DNA of 64,000 nucleotides from Sideroxydans sp. (GTDB lineage Bacteria; Pseudomonadota; Gammaproteobacteria; Burkholderiales; Gallionellaceae). Under the pieces are notes generated by a model. That model worked only from the letters and a program-made list of their open reading frames with translations. It ran no database searches and was not told the DNA's origin. The stretch lies in contig JAGXGC010000007.1 of NCBI GenBank assembly GCA_024636935.1, positions 45,794 through 109,793 on the forward strand, given 5' to 3'. Numbering within the stretch: the first letter of the stretch is position 1; each line of letters starts with the position of its first letter. The position numbers were made by a program, and so were the translations under genes. Positions 1-9,703 of the stretch are shown here, piece after piece.

Positions 1-255
1 ATATCCGCGCACCACTTTGGTTTTCGGCACCGACAGCATCGCGGTGGTGAGCGGGTAGGTCACTTGATCTTCCACCACCTGTGGTGCCTGTCCGGGGAAG
101 CCGGTGAACACGATGACTTGCACGTCGGACAGGTCGGGGATGGCATCCAGCGGTGTGGATTTCATCGCCTGCCAGCCAGCGAACGAGATGAGCAGCGTCG
201 CAATCAGCACCATGAAACGGTTCTTGATCGAGAGGTCGATCAGGGTGCGGATCAT
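1..255 (-). CDS. cusA: Cu(I)/Ag(I) efflux RND pump CusA, N-terminal fragment
   Basis: This is the first 85 codons of an inner-membrane RND heavy-metal efflux transporter; the rest lies left of the window. Translated on the minus strand it begins [17 protein letters not shown], the typical first transmembrane helix, followed by the [16 protein letters not shown] segment found in CusA/CzcA proteins. The ATG overlaps the stop of the upstream cusB gene by four bases (ATGA), so the two are translationally coupled. The ORF track misses it because it runs off the edge. The family is certain. The metal (Cu/Ag rather than Co/Zn/Cd) is inferred from the CusB and CusF-like neighbours. Confidence 0.9.
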   Translation of the reverse strand, partial: MIRTLIDLSIKNRFMVLIATLLISFAGWQAMKSTPLDAIPDLSDVQVIVFTGFPGQAPQVVEDQVTYPLTTAMLSVPKTKVVRGY

Positions 256-1802
256 TGCTGCGCTCCCGTGCCTTGCGGCGACATGTCACTGGTCGGTTGT
301 TGCATGGTTTCCAGCATCTTGGCAGTGGCTTCCTTCAGTTTCGATTCGGAGTCGATCAGGAACTGGCTCGATGTCACCACCTGTTCGCCTTCTTCAACGC
401 CACTGACGATCTGCGTCTGACTGTTGGCCGCCACACCCAGTGTGACGGTACGCGGCTCAAAGCGCCCCGGTGCGCGTTGTACGAACACCTGAGTCTGCGT
501 TCCGCTGCGCACGATGGCTTCGCTCGGTACTGTCAGCGCATCGACCTTGCGTCCAGCCTGCACTTCCACTTGGCCGAACATGTCGGGTTTAAGCAGCAGT
601 CCCGGATTGGCGAATTCCAGCCGCGCCTTGACCGTGCGCGTCTTGGCATCGAGGTAAGGATAGATGCGTGTAAGTTTGCCGCTGAAGGTGCGGCCGGGAA
701 TGCCGGCGACTTGCAGGTTGGCGCGGTCGCCTTCACGCACCCAAGGCATGTCATCTTCGTATAGGTCGACCATCACCCATACCCGTGACAGGTCGGCGAT
801 CATGTAAAGCTCGGTCGACGGCATGATGCGTTCACCCTCGCGCGCGCCGATGTTCATCACGATGCCGCCCTGCGGCGCATGGATGTGCACCGCTTTGAAT
901 ATCTCGCGCGTTTCCTTCAGTTGCGCGATCTGGTGTTCTGGAATGTCGAACAGGCGCAGCCGCTGTTCCGACGCAGAGAGCATGCGTTGTGCACCTTCAC
1001 GCACATCGGCGAACGTGCTGTCCTTGAGCTTCTCTGCATTGTTCAACGCGAGCAGATACTCCTCCTCACTGGCCACCAGTTGCGGCGAGTAGATGGCGAG
1101 CAGCATGTCGCCTTTCTTCACTGCATCGCCGGTATTATTGACGAACAGCTTCTCCACCCAGCCGTCGTATTTCGGATGCAGGCGCAGTAGTCGCTCCTCG
1201 TCCATCGTGACGCGACCACTGGTGCGGATACTGCGCGATAGCGTGGTGCGCTGCACCGTCTGCGTGCGCACGCCGATGTCCTGCACGATGACCGGATCGA
1301 TGCGGACCGTGCCGGGTAACGACGCTGTATTTTCTTCGGCATAAACCGGGATGTAGTCCATGCCCATCTCATCCTGCGCTGGCACCGGGGAGGTGATCGC
1401 CGGATTCATCGGGTTGCGATAGAACAGGACCTTGCGTTCCTTCGGTGTGTCATCCTCGGCGTACACTGGGATGTAGTCCATACCCATCTCGTCCTGTGCC
1501 GGCACTGGCGAAGTGATCGCGGGGTTCATCGGATTGCGATAGAACAGTGCCTTGCGTTCCTTGGGCTCCTGACCTTCGGCATACACCGGGATGTAGTCCA
1601 TACCCATCTCATCCTGCGCCGGCACCGGCGAAGTGATGGCAGGGTTCATCGGGTTGCGGTAGAACAGGGGTTTGCTTTCGGTCGCAGTGTTTGCTGCTTC
1701 GCTGTTCTGCTGCGTTGTGCCGGTAGCCAGCCAGTAACCGCCGCCCGCGCCAATCAGCAGCGCGCTGCCGATGGCAATGGTGAGTATCGTCTTATTGTTC
1801 AT
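252..1802 (-). CDS. cusB: Efflux RND periplasmic adaptor CusB with three heavy-metal-binding segments
   Basis: This is the membrane-fusion protein linking the CusA pump to the CusC outer-membrane channel. An N-terminal signal/anchor (about residues 5-27) is followed by three near-identical segments at 46-75, 86-115 and 126-155, each containing [20 protein letters not shown] and ending MDYIPVY. This is the Met-rich heavy-metal-binding segment that CusB homologues usually carry once. The barrel-sandwich, lipoyl and beta-barrel domains follow (for example [19 protein letters not shown]). The gene overlaps cusC by 11 bp and cusA by 4 bp. The triplication, with a 40-residue period, is the unusual feature. 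Function is assigned by family; copper/silver specificity is inferred. Confidence 0.93.
   Translation of the reverse strand: MNNKTILTIAIGSALLIGAGGGYWLATGTTQQNSEAANTATESKPLFYRNPMNPAITSPVPAQDEMGMDYIPVYAEGQEPKERKALFYRNPMNPAITSPVPAQDEMGMDYIPVYAEDDTPKERKVLFYRNPMNPAITSPVPAQDEMGMDYIPVYAEENTASLPGTVRIDPVIVQDIGVRTQTVQRTTLSRSIRTSGRVTMDEERLLRLHPKYDGWVEKLFVNNTGDAVKKGDMLLAIYSPQLVASEEEYLLALNNAEKLKDSTFADVREGAQRMLSASEQRLRLFDIPEHQIAQLKETREIFKAVHIHAPQGGIVMNIGAREGERIMPSTELYMIADLSRVWVMVDLYEDDMPWVREGDRANLQVAGIPGRTFSGKLTRIYPYLDAKTRTVKARLEFANPGLLLKPDMFGQVEVQAGRKVDALTVPSEAIVRSGTQTQVFVQRAPGRFEPRTVTLGVAANSQTQIVSGVEEGEQVVTSSQFLIDSESKLKEATAKMLETMQQPTSDMSPQGTGAQQ
1338..1667 (-). repeat. Three in-frame 120-bp repeats encoding metal-binding segments in cusB
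   Basis: Within cusB a 120-bp unit (40 codons) is repeated three times in tandem. Each copy encodes the [14 protein letters not shown]...[11 protein letters not shown] segment and a short acidic/charged linker ([20 protein letters not shown]). The copies differ by synonymous changes, so the duplication is not brand new or is held by selection at the protein level. Confidence 0.9.
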
Positions 1803-3102
1803 GCGTGTTCTCCTTGGGGGCGGGTAGCGGCGCGCCTACCGCCGCTTGCAGGTTCGCCAATGCCTGCCAGCCGTTGCTGATGGTCTTCCAGTATTGGGTT
1901 TCGTAGTTGTAGAGCATGACCTGCGCGCGTACCAGATTCAGAAAATCAACCTTGTTCACCTGATACGCGGCGCGCATGGCGGATACGGTCTGTTGTGACT
2001 GCGGGATGAGGCCACCTTTGAATAGAGCAGCCTGTTCGCGGGCAGATTGGTATTCCGCCAGCGCCTGTTCTATCTGTGCTGTGACCTGCAAGATGCTGTC
2101 CTGTAATTCGTAATCCTGCTGTTGCCACTCGGCCTGCCGTTGGGCAACTGCCTGTCCCTGTCGGCTACCGGCGAACAGCGGCAGGCTGATGCCGAGCGTG
2201 ACGCTAGCCAGATCGGCGCGGGCGCTGCCGTTCGGGTTGTTGCCGCTACGGAATCCGTAAGCCAAGCCCAACTTTAAATCGGGGTAATAGTCTTTCTCTG
2301 CCAGTTGGGTGCGCGCTTGTGCAGCCTCCAGCAAATTGCGCCGGGTGGCGAGCAGCGGGCGCGTTGCTTGTGCCAGTTCGATCAATTGGCTGTCGCCGGC
2401 TACCGCTGGCAGGTCTTCGGATGCCTGTGCTGGCAGGATGATCTCGGTGAAGGCTTTGCGCCCCAGCAGTGCGTTCATGCGCGCCGCCATGTTGCGTCGC
2501 GATGCGCGCAGGCTGAGTTCCGTCTCCAGTAATTTGGATAGTTCCACCTGTGCCAGCAATACATCGGACTGCATGCCGAGTCCGGTGCTGTAACGGGTCT
2601 CAGCGATAGTGTTCAGCTGGCGCAGCCAGGCTTGATTGTGCAGCACGATGTCCAGTGCGCGGTCGAGATAGAACAGGTTCCACCAAGTGCTGCGCACGTT
2701 GCGTTCCAGCAGCTGGCTTTGTTCGAGCACATCTTGTCCGGCTGCCTGTGCTTCGCTGTCGGCGGCCTGTTCGCGCAGCCCCAACTTTCCGGGGAAGGGA
2801 AGTGTCAGGCCGATGCCGATCTGCTTTTGCGTCATCGCTTCTTGTGACACGGAGAACGTATCGGTCGGGAAGCTGAGCGCGTTCAGCGATAGCGTCGGGT
2901 CGGGTAGGGTCGATACTTGTTCGGGTACGGCTGCCAACGCCTCGGCGCGCGACTGTCTTGCCGCCAGTCCGGGATTGTTAGCCAGCGCGAGCGTCACAGC
3001 CTGTTCCAGTTGCAACGGGCTGTCCGTTTCCGCCTGCGCCGTCTGCGTCAGCAAAGACGCCAGCAGCAATGCAGAAATGAAATTCTTGATCGGATTCATC
3101 AT
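1792..3102 (-). CDS. cusC: TolC-family outer-membrane channel of the metal efflux system
   Basis: This is an outer-membrane efflux channel of the TolC/CusC family that forms the exit duct for the CusBA pump. A signal peptide (MMNPIKNFISALLLASLLTQ..AQA) leads into two repeats of long helices with the usual LEQAVTLALANNPGL start and LPFPGKLGLREQAADSEA and LFAGSRQGQAVAQRQAE segments. At 436 residues it has normal length for the family. It overlaps cusB by 11 bp and follows the CusF-like gene by 64 bp. The symbol is given by position in the operon; czcC-type naming would fit equally well. Confidence 0.88.
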   Translation of the reverse strand: MMNPIKNFISALLLASLLTQTAQAETDSPLQLEQAVTLALANNPGLAARQSRAEALAAVPEQVSTLPDPTLSLNALSFPTDTFSVSQEAMTQKQIGIGLTLPFPGKLGLREQAADSEAQAAGQDVLEQSQLLERNVRSTWWNLFYLDRALDIVLHNQAWLRQLNTIAETRYSTGLGMQSDVLLAQVELSKLLETELSLRASRRNMAARMNALLGRKAFTEIILPAQASEDLPAVAGDSQLIELAQATRPLLATRRNLLEAAQARTQLAEKDYYPDLKLGLAYGFRSGNNPNGSARADLASVTLGISLPLFAGSRQGQAVAQRQAEWQQQDYELQDSILQVTAQIEQALAEYQSAREQAALFKGGLIPQSQQTVSAMRAAYQVNKVDFLNLVRAQVMLYNYETQYWKTISNGWQALANLQAAVGAPLPAPKENTHEQ

Positions 3103-3166
3103 TCAGTTGTCTCCAGTCGGGGCGGCAGTCGCCTGATTCGGCGACTGCCGCACATCCGAGCCGCGA

Positions 3167-3538
3167 TTATTTCTGCGGCGTAATGTGAGTGACGAAATAC
3201 ATGCGAGGTCCTTCATTGACCACTTCGAACTTCACTTTCTGGCCGGGCTTGATACCTTTCAGGATCGCGGCATCTTTGACCTTGAAGTCCATGGTCATGC
3301 CGGGCCAGCCGAGCGATTCGATCGGGCCGTGGGTCATGTTGACCTTGTTGTGCTGTAGATCGACCTTGTTCACCACACCTTGTCCCATATGGGATTGGGC
3401 AGCGGCATGCATGTCAGCTTGATGCATACCGGATTGCGACATGTCTGATTGAGACATATGTTGTGAGTGATCCGCTGCCAGCGCGGCAGTGGAGGTGGCG
3501 AGCAAAAAGACAGAAAGGCTGATGGTTGTGATTTTCAT
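3167..3538 (-). CDS. cusF: CusF-like periplasmic copper-binding protein
   Basis: This is a small periplasmic metallochaperone expected to hand Cu(I)/Ag(I) to the CusCBA complex. A signal peptide (about residues 1-21, ending ALA-ADH) is followed by a Met/His-rich linker (SQHMSQSDMSQSGMHQADMH) and a C-terminal OB-fold domain with the CusF-type segment HGPIESLGWPGMTMDFKV. That segment contains the Trp and Met residues used to bind Cu(I) in this family. It is encoded just upstream of cusC on the same strand. The Met/His-rich extension may add metal-buffering capacity, which is an inference. Confidence 0.88.
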   Translation of the reverse strand: MKITTISLSVFLLATSTAALAADHSQHMSQSDMSQSGMHQADMHAAAQSHMGQGVVNKVDLQHNKVNMTHGPIESLGWPGMTMDFKVKDAAILKGIKPGQKVKFEVVNEGPRMYFVTHITPQK

Positions 3539-3680
3539 GTTGATCTCCTAAAGATGTAATGGAACTGGTGGTGCTGGGGTGATAGCTGACGCTAAATACG
3601 CAACGCACAGGCGAACACCGCCACTGGGCAGTGCAGGACAAAAATCAGTTTATGAAAAAGACAGACGGACTCGTCCCGCG

Positions 3681-4064
3681 TTAAGCGGTAACAAGAGGTG
3701 GCGGATCTAGCGGAGCGGAAAGATGGGAGACGAAAGTCTCTGGGATGAAGCTCACTGCTTGCGAACCGGTTTCAGCCAATTGCATGTTGACAGCCGGGAC
3801 ATCGAGGAATGCGGTGCATGCTAGGTGGCAGATGCTGCATGAGGAACCCATGGAGGAATCATCATTGGATGCCTGCATATCGTCATGATTCATCATGTGA
3901 TGCTCGCCCATATCGCCATGCGACATATCCATCATCATAGCGCTGTCGTGACACTCACCCTGCTGCAATTGCATGCCGAGCGAAGCCGCCAATGCGCTGC
4001 CGCTGGAAAGCGGGAGCCACAACAGCATGATCACAGCAATGATTTTTCGGGTCAGCTTCGACAT
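3681..4064 (-). CDS. Small secreted Met/His-rich protein of the copper locus (DUF2946-like)
   Basis: This is a small exported protein whose exact role is unknown. From the ATG at 4064 (MSKLTRKIIAVIMLLWLPLS) it has a signal peptide, a Met/His/Asp-rich middle (SHGDMGEHHMMNHDDMQ) and a CSICHLAC cysteine/histidine motif, like small proteins found beside copper resistance genes. The ORF track starts 12 codons earlier. The internal start is preferred because the signal peptide then begins directly. It is the first gene of the minus-strand metal operon, 142 bp upstream of cusF. A periplasmic metal-binding role is inferred from composition and context. Confidence 0.6.
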   Translation of the reverse strand: MSKLTRKIIAVIMLLWLPLSSGSALAASLGMQLQQGECHDSAMMMDMSHGDMGEHHMMNHDDMQASNDDSSMGSSCSICHLACTAFLDVPAVNMQLAETGSQAVSFIPETFVSHLSAPLDPPPLVTA

Positions 4065-4126
4065 GGGATGCAGTGTGGTTAAACTTGAGGGATTAGTCAA
4101 TGGGGCGACAGATTGGTTCCGATAAG

Positions 4127-4179
4127 GTGAACTTATATATAACCGTTGTCCAGTAGGTGGTGAAGGGGGTAAAGTTCAC
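4127..4179. promoter_or_regulatory. Spaced inverted repeat between the copper operon and fadE
   Basis: The 112-bp gap between the divergent metal operon and fadE holds an 8-bp perfect inverted repeat, GTGAACTT (4127-4134) and AAGTTCAC (4172-4179), separated by 37 bp. An AT-rich TATATAT stretch sits in between. The arms could be operator half-sites for one of the two divergent promoters. No known operator consensus is recognised. Confidence 0.3.
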
Positions 4180-4212
4180 TTAACCACGCATAACAATAAA
4201 TGAGGTTAGAAA

Positions 4213-6645
4213 ATGGCGATAACGATCACGGTGGTAGTGCTTACTGTCTTCCTTTTACTTGCTTTCTTCCGATCTTCGATTTGGGGTTGGTTGTTAGCTT
4301 TTCTGGTTCTGGTGCCGGTGATCGCGATCGAAAGCCGCATCTCTGATGGTGCCTTGAAAAACATCTATCTGGCGCTGGCAATCTTCGTGCTGGTGTTCGG
4401 TGTGCCTTATCTGCGCCGCCTGTTGATCAGTAACTTCGTCCTTAAAATCTTCCGCAAGATATTGCCGCCGGTCTCGCAGACCGAGCAGGAGGCGCTGGAC
4501 GCCGGTACGGTGTGGTGGGACGGTGAATTGTTCAGCGGTCGCCCGCGTTGGAGCAAGTTGCTGGCAATGCCCAAGACGGGGCTGAGTGAGCGCGAGCAGG
4601 CTTTCGTGGATAACGAAGTGGAAACACTTTGCGGCATGTTGGACGATTGGGACATCACCCACACACGGCAGGATCTGCCGCCCGAAGTGTGGCAGTACAT
4701 CAAGGACCATGGTTTCTTCGGCATGATCATCCCGAAGGAATATGGCGGACTGGAATTCTCGGCACAAGCTCACTCGGCTGTGGTGACCAAGGTTTCTTCA
4801 AGAAGCGGAACGGCGGGTGTGACAGTGATGGTGCCGAACTCGCTTGGGCCGGCAGAACTGTTGTTGAAGTACGGCACACAAGAACAGAAGGATAAATATC
4901 TGAACCGCTTGGCGAAGGGTTTGGAAGTGCCGTGTTTCGCCCTGACTGGACCGTTCGCCGGTTCAGACGCGGGTGCGATCCCAGACAACGGTATCGTGTG
5001 TCATGGGGAGTTCAATGGTCAGCAGGTGCTGGGCATCCGCCTCAACTGGGAGAAACGTTACATTACGCTGGCACCGGTAGCGACTTTGCTGGGTCTGGCA
5101 TTCAAGCTGTACGACCCTGAACATCTGCTGGGTGCAGAAAAATCGATGGGCATCACCTTGGCATTGATTCCTACGGACTTGCCAGGTGTGCAGATCGGTC
5201 GCCGTCACTTCCCGCTCAACTCGGCTTTTCTCAATGGTCCGACGGTGGGCAAAGATGTGTTCATCCCGATGGAGTTCATCATCGGTGGCATGCCGCGCAT
5301 CGGCCAAGGTTGGCGCATGCTGATGGATTGTCTGTCGGTGGGTCGTTCTATCTCGCTACCGGCTAGTGCCGTGGGGGGCGCCAAACTTGCGGCGCGCACT
5401 AGCGGCGCTTATGGTCGCGTGCGCAAGCAGTTCCACATGCCGGTCGGCAAGTTCGAAGGTGTTGAAGAGGCGCTGGCGCGCATCGGTGGGCACACTTATG
5501 TGATGGACGCGACGCGACGCATGACCGCGCTGGCGGTCGATCTGCACGAGAAGCCGGCGGTGGTATCGGCTATCGCCAAGTATCACTGCACAGAACGTGG
5601 TCGGATGGTGATCAATGATGCGATGGACGTTCACGGAGGCAAAGGAATCTGCATGGGACCGGACAACTATCTGGCGCGTATGTATCAGCAGACCCCGATC
5701 GGCATCACGGTGGAAGGTGCGAACATCCTCACGCGCAGCCTGATGATCTTTGGCCAGGGCGCGGTCCGTTCCCATCCCTACGTTCTGAAGGAGATGCAGG
5801 CGGCGCACAACCAGAATGCGGAACGCGCCTCGCTGGATTTCGACAAGGCGTTCTTCGCGCACATCAGCTTTAGTCTGAGCAATGCGGTGCGTTCGGTGCT
5901 GTATGGTTTGTCGGGCGGGCGACTGATCTACGTGCCGACCGGTGCACCGACACATCGTTACTATCAACTGTTGACACGTTATGCGGCATCGTTCGCCTTC
6001 GCGGCAGATATCGCCATGTTGGTGCTGGGCGGTGGATTAAAGCGCAAAGAAAAACTCTCTGCGCGTCTGGGAGATGTGTTGAGCAACCTTTACCTGTGCT
6101 CGGCAGTGTTGAAGAAGTTCGAGGACGATGGCCGGCCCAAAGCCGATGAGCCGCTACTGCACTGGGCGATGGAAGATGGTTTGTATCGCATCCAGACTGC
6201 ATTCGATGGGGTGATGCAGAACTTCCCGAATCGTTTCTTCGCGCTGTTGTTGCGTTTGGTGGTATTCCCGCTGGGGCAGTGTCGTAACCCCCCTTCCGAT
6301 GACAGAGGCCATCAAGTGGCGGCACTGATGTTGAAGCCGGGTGATGTGCGTGACCGACTCACCGCCGGTATGTACATCAAGCGAGACGAGCAGGATGCGG
6401 TCGGTGCCCTTGAAGCGGCATTGGCCAGCACGCTGGCCTGTGAACCGATACAGGCGAGGTTGGAAAAAGAAGCCAAGGCCGGCAAGCTGAAAGCGATGGA
6501 TGAGATGTCGCGCATCGCCGAAGCACGGGAAGCAGGATTCATCAATCCGGAAGAGGCGATACAACTGGAGCGTGATTACATGTTACGGCGCAAGGTCATC
6601 ATGGTGGATGATTTTGATGCCAAGCAACTGCAGGCGAACGGATGA
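4213..6645 (+). CDS. fadE: Acyl-CoA dehydrogenase FadE
   Basis: This FAD enzyme carries out the first step of fatty-acid beta-oxidation, oxidising acyl-CoA to trans-2-enoyl-CoA. The 810-residue protein is of the long membrane-associated FadE type. Two or three N-terminal hydrophobic helices (about residues 1-70) are followed by an acyl-CoA dehydrogenase core (DLPPEVWQYIKDHGFFGMI, PKEYGGLEFSAQAHSAVV, FALTGPFAGSDAG, DVHGGKGICMGPDNY) and the C-terminal FadE extension (about 560-810). The next gene starts inside its stop (ATGA overlap). It is the first gene of a fad operon running to about 12.2 kb. Confidence 0.93.
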   Translation: MAITITVVVLTVFLLLAFFRSSIWGWLLAFLVLVPVIAIESRISDGALKNIYLALAIFVLVFGVPYLRRLLISNFVLKIFRKILPPVSQTEQEALDAGTVWWDGELFSGRPRWSKLLAMPKTGLSEREQAFVDNEVETLCGMLDDWDITHTRQDLPPEVWQYIKDHGFFGMIIPKEYGGLEFSAQAHSAVVTKVSSRSGTAGVTVMVPNSLGPAELLLKYGTQEQKDKYLNRLAKGLEVPCFALTGPFAGSDAGAIPDNGIVCHGEFNGQQVLGIRLNWEKRYITLAPVATLLGLAFKLYDPEHLLGAEKSMGITLALIPTDLPGVQIGRRHFPLNSAFLNGPTVGKDVFIPMEFIIGGMPRIGQGWRMLMDCLSVGRSISLPASAVGGAKLAARTSGAYGRVRKQFHMPVGKFEGVEEALARIGGHTYVMDATRRMTALAVDLHEKPAVVSAIAKYHCTERGRMVINDAMDVHGGKGICMGPDNYLARMYQQTPIGITVEGANILTRSLMIFGQGAVRSHPYVLKEMQAAHNQNAERASLDFDKAFFAHISFSLSNAVRSVLYGLSGGRLIYVPTGAPTHRYYQLLTRYAASFAFAADIAMLVLGGGLKRKEKLSARLGDVLSNLYLCSAVLKKFEDDGRPKADEPLLHWAMEDGLYRIQTAFDGVMQNFPNRFFALLLRLVVFPLGQCRNPPSDDRGHQVAALMLKPGDVRDRLTAGMYIKRDEQDAVGALEAALASTLACEPIQARLEKEAKAGKLKAMDEMSRIAEAREAGFINPEEAIQLERDYMLRRKVIMVDDFDAKQLQANG

Positions 6646-7472
6646 GTAGCCTGCGCGACAAGGTGGTCTTCATCACCGGTTCCAGTCGTGGGATCGGACG
6701 GGAGATCGCCCTGCGTTGCGCACGCGAAGGTGCCAAACTGATCATCACCGGCAAGACGGTGGATCCGCATCCAAAATTGCCGGGCACTATCCACAGCGTG
6801 GCGGAGGAAGTGGTTGCCGCGGGAGGGCAGGCGCTGGCTGTGCAACTTGATGTGCGCGATGAACAGGCTATTCACGATGCAGTAGAAAAGGCAGCCGCCC
6901 ATTTCGGCGGCATCGATGTGCTGGTCAATAACGCGAGTGCGATCAGTCTGACTAGTACGCTAAATACACCCGCTAAGCGATTGGATCTGATGTGGGACGT
7001 GAACATGCGTGCCACCTTTCTCACTTCCCAGGCCTGCATTCCTTATCTCAAGCAAGCGGTCAATCCGCATATTCTTTCTATGTCGCCGCCATTGAACATG
7101 GGGCCGGATAATTTTGCGCCGCATGTGGCATACACCATCTCGAAATACGGCATGAGCATGGTGACCATGGGGTTGGCGCGTGAGTTCGAGGGATCCTGTA
7201 TCGCATGTAACTGTCTGTGGCCGCGTACCACCATCGCCACTGCAGCCATCGAATACAACTTTCCGGAAGAGATACTGCGTGCATCGCGCAAACCGGCCAT
7301 CGTGGCCGATGCCGCGTTTGCCATCCTGACGCGGACCAGTGATACCTGTAACGGTAACTTCTTCATCGACGAGGAGGTGCTGCGCGAATCAGGAGTGAGT
7401 GACTTTGAGCAGTATGCAGTCAGTCCGGGGGGGCGGTTGTTCGACGATCTGTTCTTGCAGGCAAAACCTTAA
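6642..7472 (+). CDS. SDR-family oxidoreductase (HSDL2-like)
   Basis: This is an NAD(P)-dependent short-chain dehydrogenase. The cofactor motif TGSSRGIGREIA sits at residues 11-22, NNASA follows, and the catalytic YTISK (YxxxK) lies in the second half, so both key motifs are intact. The sequence resembles the hydroxysteroid-dehydrogenase-like protein 2 group often linked to lipid metabolism. It overlaps fadE by 4 bp and precedes the acyl-CoA ligase by 12 bp, which places it in the fatty-acid operon. Its substrate is unknown; a hydroxyacyl or fatty alcohol/aldehyde compound is an inference from context. Confidence 0.85.
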   Translation: MSSLRDKVVFITGSSRGIGREIALRCAREGAKLIITGKTVDPHPKLPGTIHSVAEEVVAAGGQALAVQLDVRDEQAIHDAVEKAAAHFGGIDVLVNNASAISLTSTLNTPAKRLDLMWDVNMRATFLTSQACIPYLKQAVNPHILSMSPPLNMGPDNFAPHVAYTISKYGMSMVTMGLAREFEGSCIACNCLWPRTTIATAAIEYNFPEEILRASRKPAIVADAAFAILTRTSDTCNGNFFIDEEVLRESGVSDFEQYAVSPGGRLFDDLFLQAKP

Positions 7473-7484
7473 AGGGAGAGAGAC

Positions 7485-9290
7485 ATGGCGACAGCAGACA
7501 ACGTTGATGTGATCACACCGGAACAGGCGGGCACCTTGCATGGGCTTTTTCTTGAACGTGCCAAACGCTCGCAGGACAAGGAAGCTTACCGATATTTCGA
7601 TGCGAATCTTGATGCATGGGTGAGCCTGAGCTGGCGCCAGATGCTTGCTGAAGTGGCTCGCTGGCAAGCTGCGTTGGCGAAGGAAGGTTTGCAGAAGGGT
7701 GACCGCGTCGCGCTGATGTTGCGTAACTGTCCGCAATGGGTGATGTTCGATCAGGCCGCGATGTCGTTGGGGCTGGTCACTGTGCCGCTCTATACCGTGG
7801 ATCGCGCTGAGAACATCGCCTATATCGTGAACGATGCGCAGGCCAAGGTGTTGCTGTTCGAGACAGCCGAGCAATGGCAGGAATTGAACGCCGTGAAATC
7901 GCTGATGCCCAGCGTGCAGCGTTTCATCTCGCTGGACGAAGTGGCTGCCAACGAACCACGTCTGCTTTGTGCGGCGCACGCCTTGCCGTCTGCCGCTGAA
8001 CTGCAGCCGTCGGTGTCGTGTGACATTGCCGAGCTGGCCAGCATCATCTACACCTCCGGCACTACCGGCAAGCCCAAAGGCGTGATGCTGAGTCATCGCA
8101 ATATGTTGAGTAATACCCACTCCGCACTGGGCACCTTCGTGCTCTACGATGACGATCTGCTGCTGTCCTTCCTGCCTCTGTCGCATACCTTCGAACGGAC
8201 TTGTGGCTACTACCTGCAAGTGATGACTGGTGCGACTGTGGCCTATGCACGATCTATCCCGCAGCTGTCTGAAGACCTGTTGAGCATAAGGCCCACCATC
8301 CTTATCTCAGTGCCACGCATCTACGAACGTATCTACTCGGCTATCAGCGCAAAGCTGGAAGAAGGGCCTGCATTGCGCAAGAAGTTGTTTCAGCTGGCAG
8401 TCAAGGTGGGATGGGCGCGCTTTGAGCATGAGCAGGGGCGTGGTGGATGGAAATTTTCGATGTTGCTGTGGCCCATCTTGAACAAGCTGGTGGCAGGCAA
8501 GATACTGGCGCGACTGGGGGGGCGGTTGCGCACCGCAGTCACCGGTGGCGCCGCGTTGGATGCCGACATCTCGCGCATGTTCGTCGGCCTTGGCCTGCCG
8601 GTGGTGCAAGGGTATGGCCTGACAGAGACCAGTCCCATCGTCACCGGCAACCATCTGGACAACAATTTCCCCGATAGTGTGGGGCAACCGATACGCGGCG
8701 TGCAGATTAAACTCGGGGTACAGAATGCGCTACTGGTGAAGGGGCCGAACGTGATGATGGGCTACTGGAACAATCCGGAAGCGACCAAGGCCATCCTCGA
8801 CGAGGAGGGATGGCTCAACACCGGCGACATCGCACGTATCAGTGAGACTGGCCATGTGTACATCACAGGCCGCCTGAAAGAGATCATCGTGATGGGTAAC
8901 GGTGAAAAGATCCCGCCCGCCGATATGGAGGCCGCCATCCTGCACGATCCGCTGATCGATCAGGTGATGATCTTGGGGGAAGGCAAACCCTATCTGGTCG
9001 CGTTGGCAGTACTCAATCCCATCGTGTGGCCGGAGATCGCCGCCAAGGTCGGTGTGCGGCCTGATATGCCGGAATCGCTCACAGACAGCAACGTGGAAGC
9101 CAAGGTACTACGCCGTATCACACGCAACATTCGCACCTTCCCGGGTTATGCCAAGGTCAATCGTGTGCTGTTGCTGACCGAACCGTGGAGCATAGACAAC
9201 GGCCTGCTGACCCCCAAGCTCAGCTTGAAACGAGACAAGGTGGTAGCGAAGTTCTCGCGTGAGATCGAAGCACTTTATGAAGGACACTGA
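7485..9290 (+). CDS. fadD: Long-chain acyl-CoA synthetase (AMP-binding)
   Basis: This enzyme activates free fatty acids to acyl-CoA with ATP, giving AMP and pyrophosphate. The 601-residue protein carries the AMP-binding signature IYTSGTTGKPKGVMLSH (about residue 188), YGLTETSP, the GWLNTGDIA motif and the ligase loop GRLKEIIVMGNGEKIPP. It resembles the FadD15/long-chain ligase group rather than E. coli FadD, so the symbol is functional rather than strictly orthologous. A ribosome-binding site (AAAGGGAGAGA) lies just before the ATG. It is in operon with fadE, the SDR and the thioesterase. Confidence 0.9.
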   Translation: MATADNVDVITPEQAGTLHGLFLERAKRSQDKEAYRYFDANLDAWVSLSWRQMLAEVARWQAALAKEGLQKGDRVALMLRNCPQWVMFDQAAMSLGLVTVPLYTVDRAENIAYIVNDAQAKVLLFETAEQWQELNAVKSLMPSVQRFISLDEVAANEPRLLCAAHALPSAAELQPSVSCDIAELASIIYTSGTTGKPKGVMLSHRNMLSNTHSALGTFVLYDDDLLLSFLPLSHTFERTCGYYLQVMTGATVAYARSIPQLSEDLLSIRPTILISVPRIYERIYSAISAKLEEGPALRKKLFQLAVKVGWARFEHEQGRGGWKFSMLLWPILNKLVAGKILARLGGRLRTAVTGGAALDADISRMFVGLGLPVVQGYGLTETSPIVTGNHLDNNFPDSVGQPIRGVQIKLGVQNALLVKGPNVMMGYWNNPEATKAILDEEGWLNTGDIARISETGHVYITGRLKEIIVMGNGEKIPPADMEAAILHDPLIDQVMILGEGKPYLVALAVLNPIVWPEIAAKVGVRPDMPESLTDSNVEAKVLRRITRNIRTFPGYAKVNRVLLLTEPWSIDNGLLTPKLSLKRDKVVAKFSREIEALYEGH

Positions 9291-9292
9291 AT

Positions 9293-9694
9293 ATGAATTC
9301 GCCTGTTACATCTTTACCTAATCGGGAGCCGACACTGCGTGTAGCGGCGATGCCATCCGATGCTAACTACACTGGCGATATCTTTGGCGGCTGGCTGATG
9401 GGGCAGGTGGATATAGCGGGTAGCATCCCCGCCGTGCAGCGGGCGAAAGGGCGTGTGGCGACCGTAGCCGTGAATTCTTTTGTGTTCAAGCAGCCGATTT
9501 TCATCGGCGACATCGTGAGTTTTTATACGCGCATCGTTAAAACCGGCAACACGTCCATCACGGTGGATGTGGAAGTGTACGTACAGCGTGATCCGGCCAA
9601 TCCCAGCTGCCATCAGGTGACTGAAGCACAACTGACCTATGTCGCGGTAGGCGAGGATCGCAAGCCACGCCCGTTGCCGACTATCAATAACTAG
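9293..9694 (+). CDS. Hotdog-fold acyl-CoA thioesterase (YciA-like)
   Basis: This enzyme hydrolyses acyl-CoA thioesters to free acid and CoA. The 133-residue single hotdog domain has the family pattern DANYTGDIFGGWLMGQVDIAG, which includes the catalytic Asp of YciA/BACH-type thioesterases, and the VNSFVFKQPIFIGDIVSFY strand. The gene starts only 2 bp after the ligase and precedes the FadB-type gene by 9 bp. Such an enzyme inside a beta-oxidation operon probably prevents CoA depletion or releases stalled acyl-CoAs, which is an inference. Confidence 0.88.
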   Translation: MNSPVTSLPNREPTLRVAAMPSDANYTGDIFGGWLMGQVDIAGSIPAVQRAKGRVATVAVNSFVFKQPIFIGDIVSFYTRIVKTGNTSITVDVEVYVQRDPANPSCHQVTEAQLTYVAVGEDRKPRPLPTINN

Positions 9695-9703
9695 GAGCGA
9701 AAG

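Noticed and set aside
1338-1667. CRISPR-like tandem repeats
   Set aside because: The 120-bp repeats are in-frame coding duplications in cusB; no CRISPR array is present in the window.
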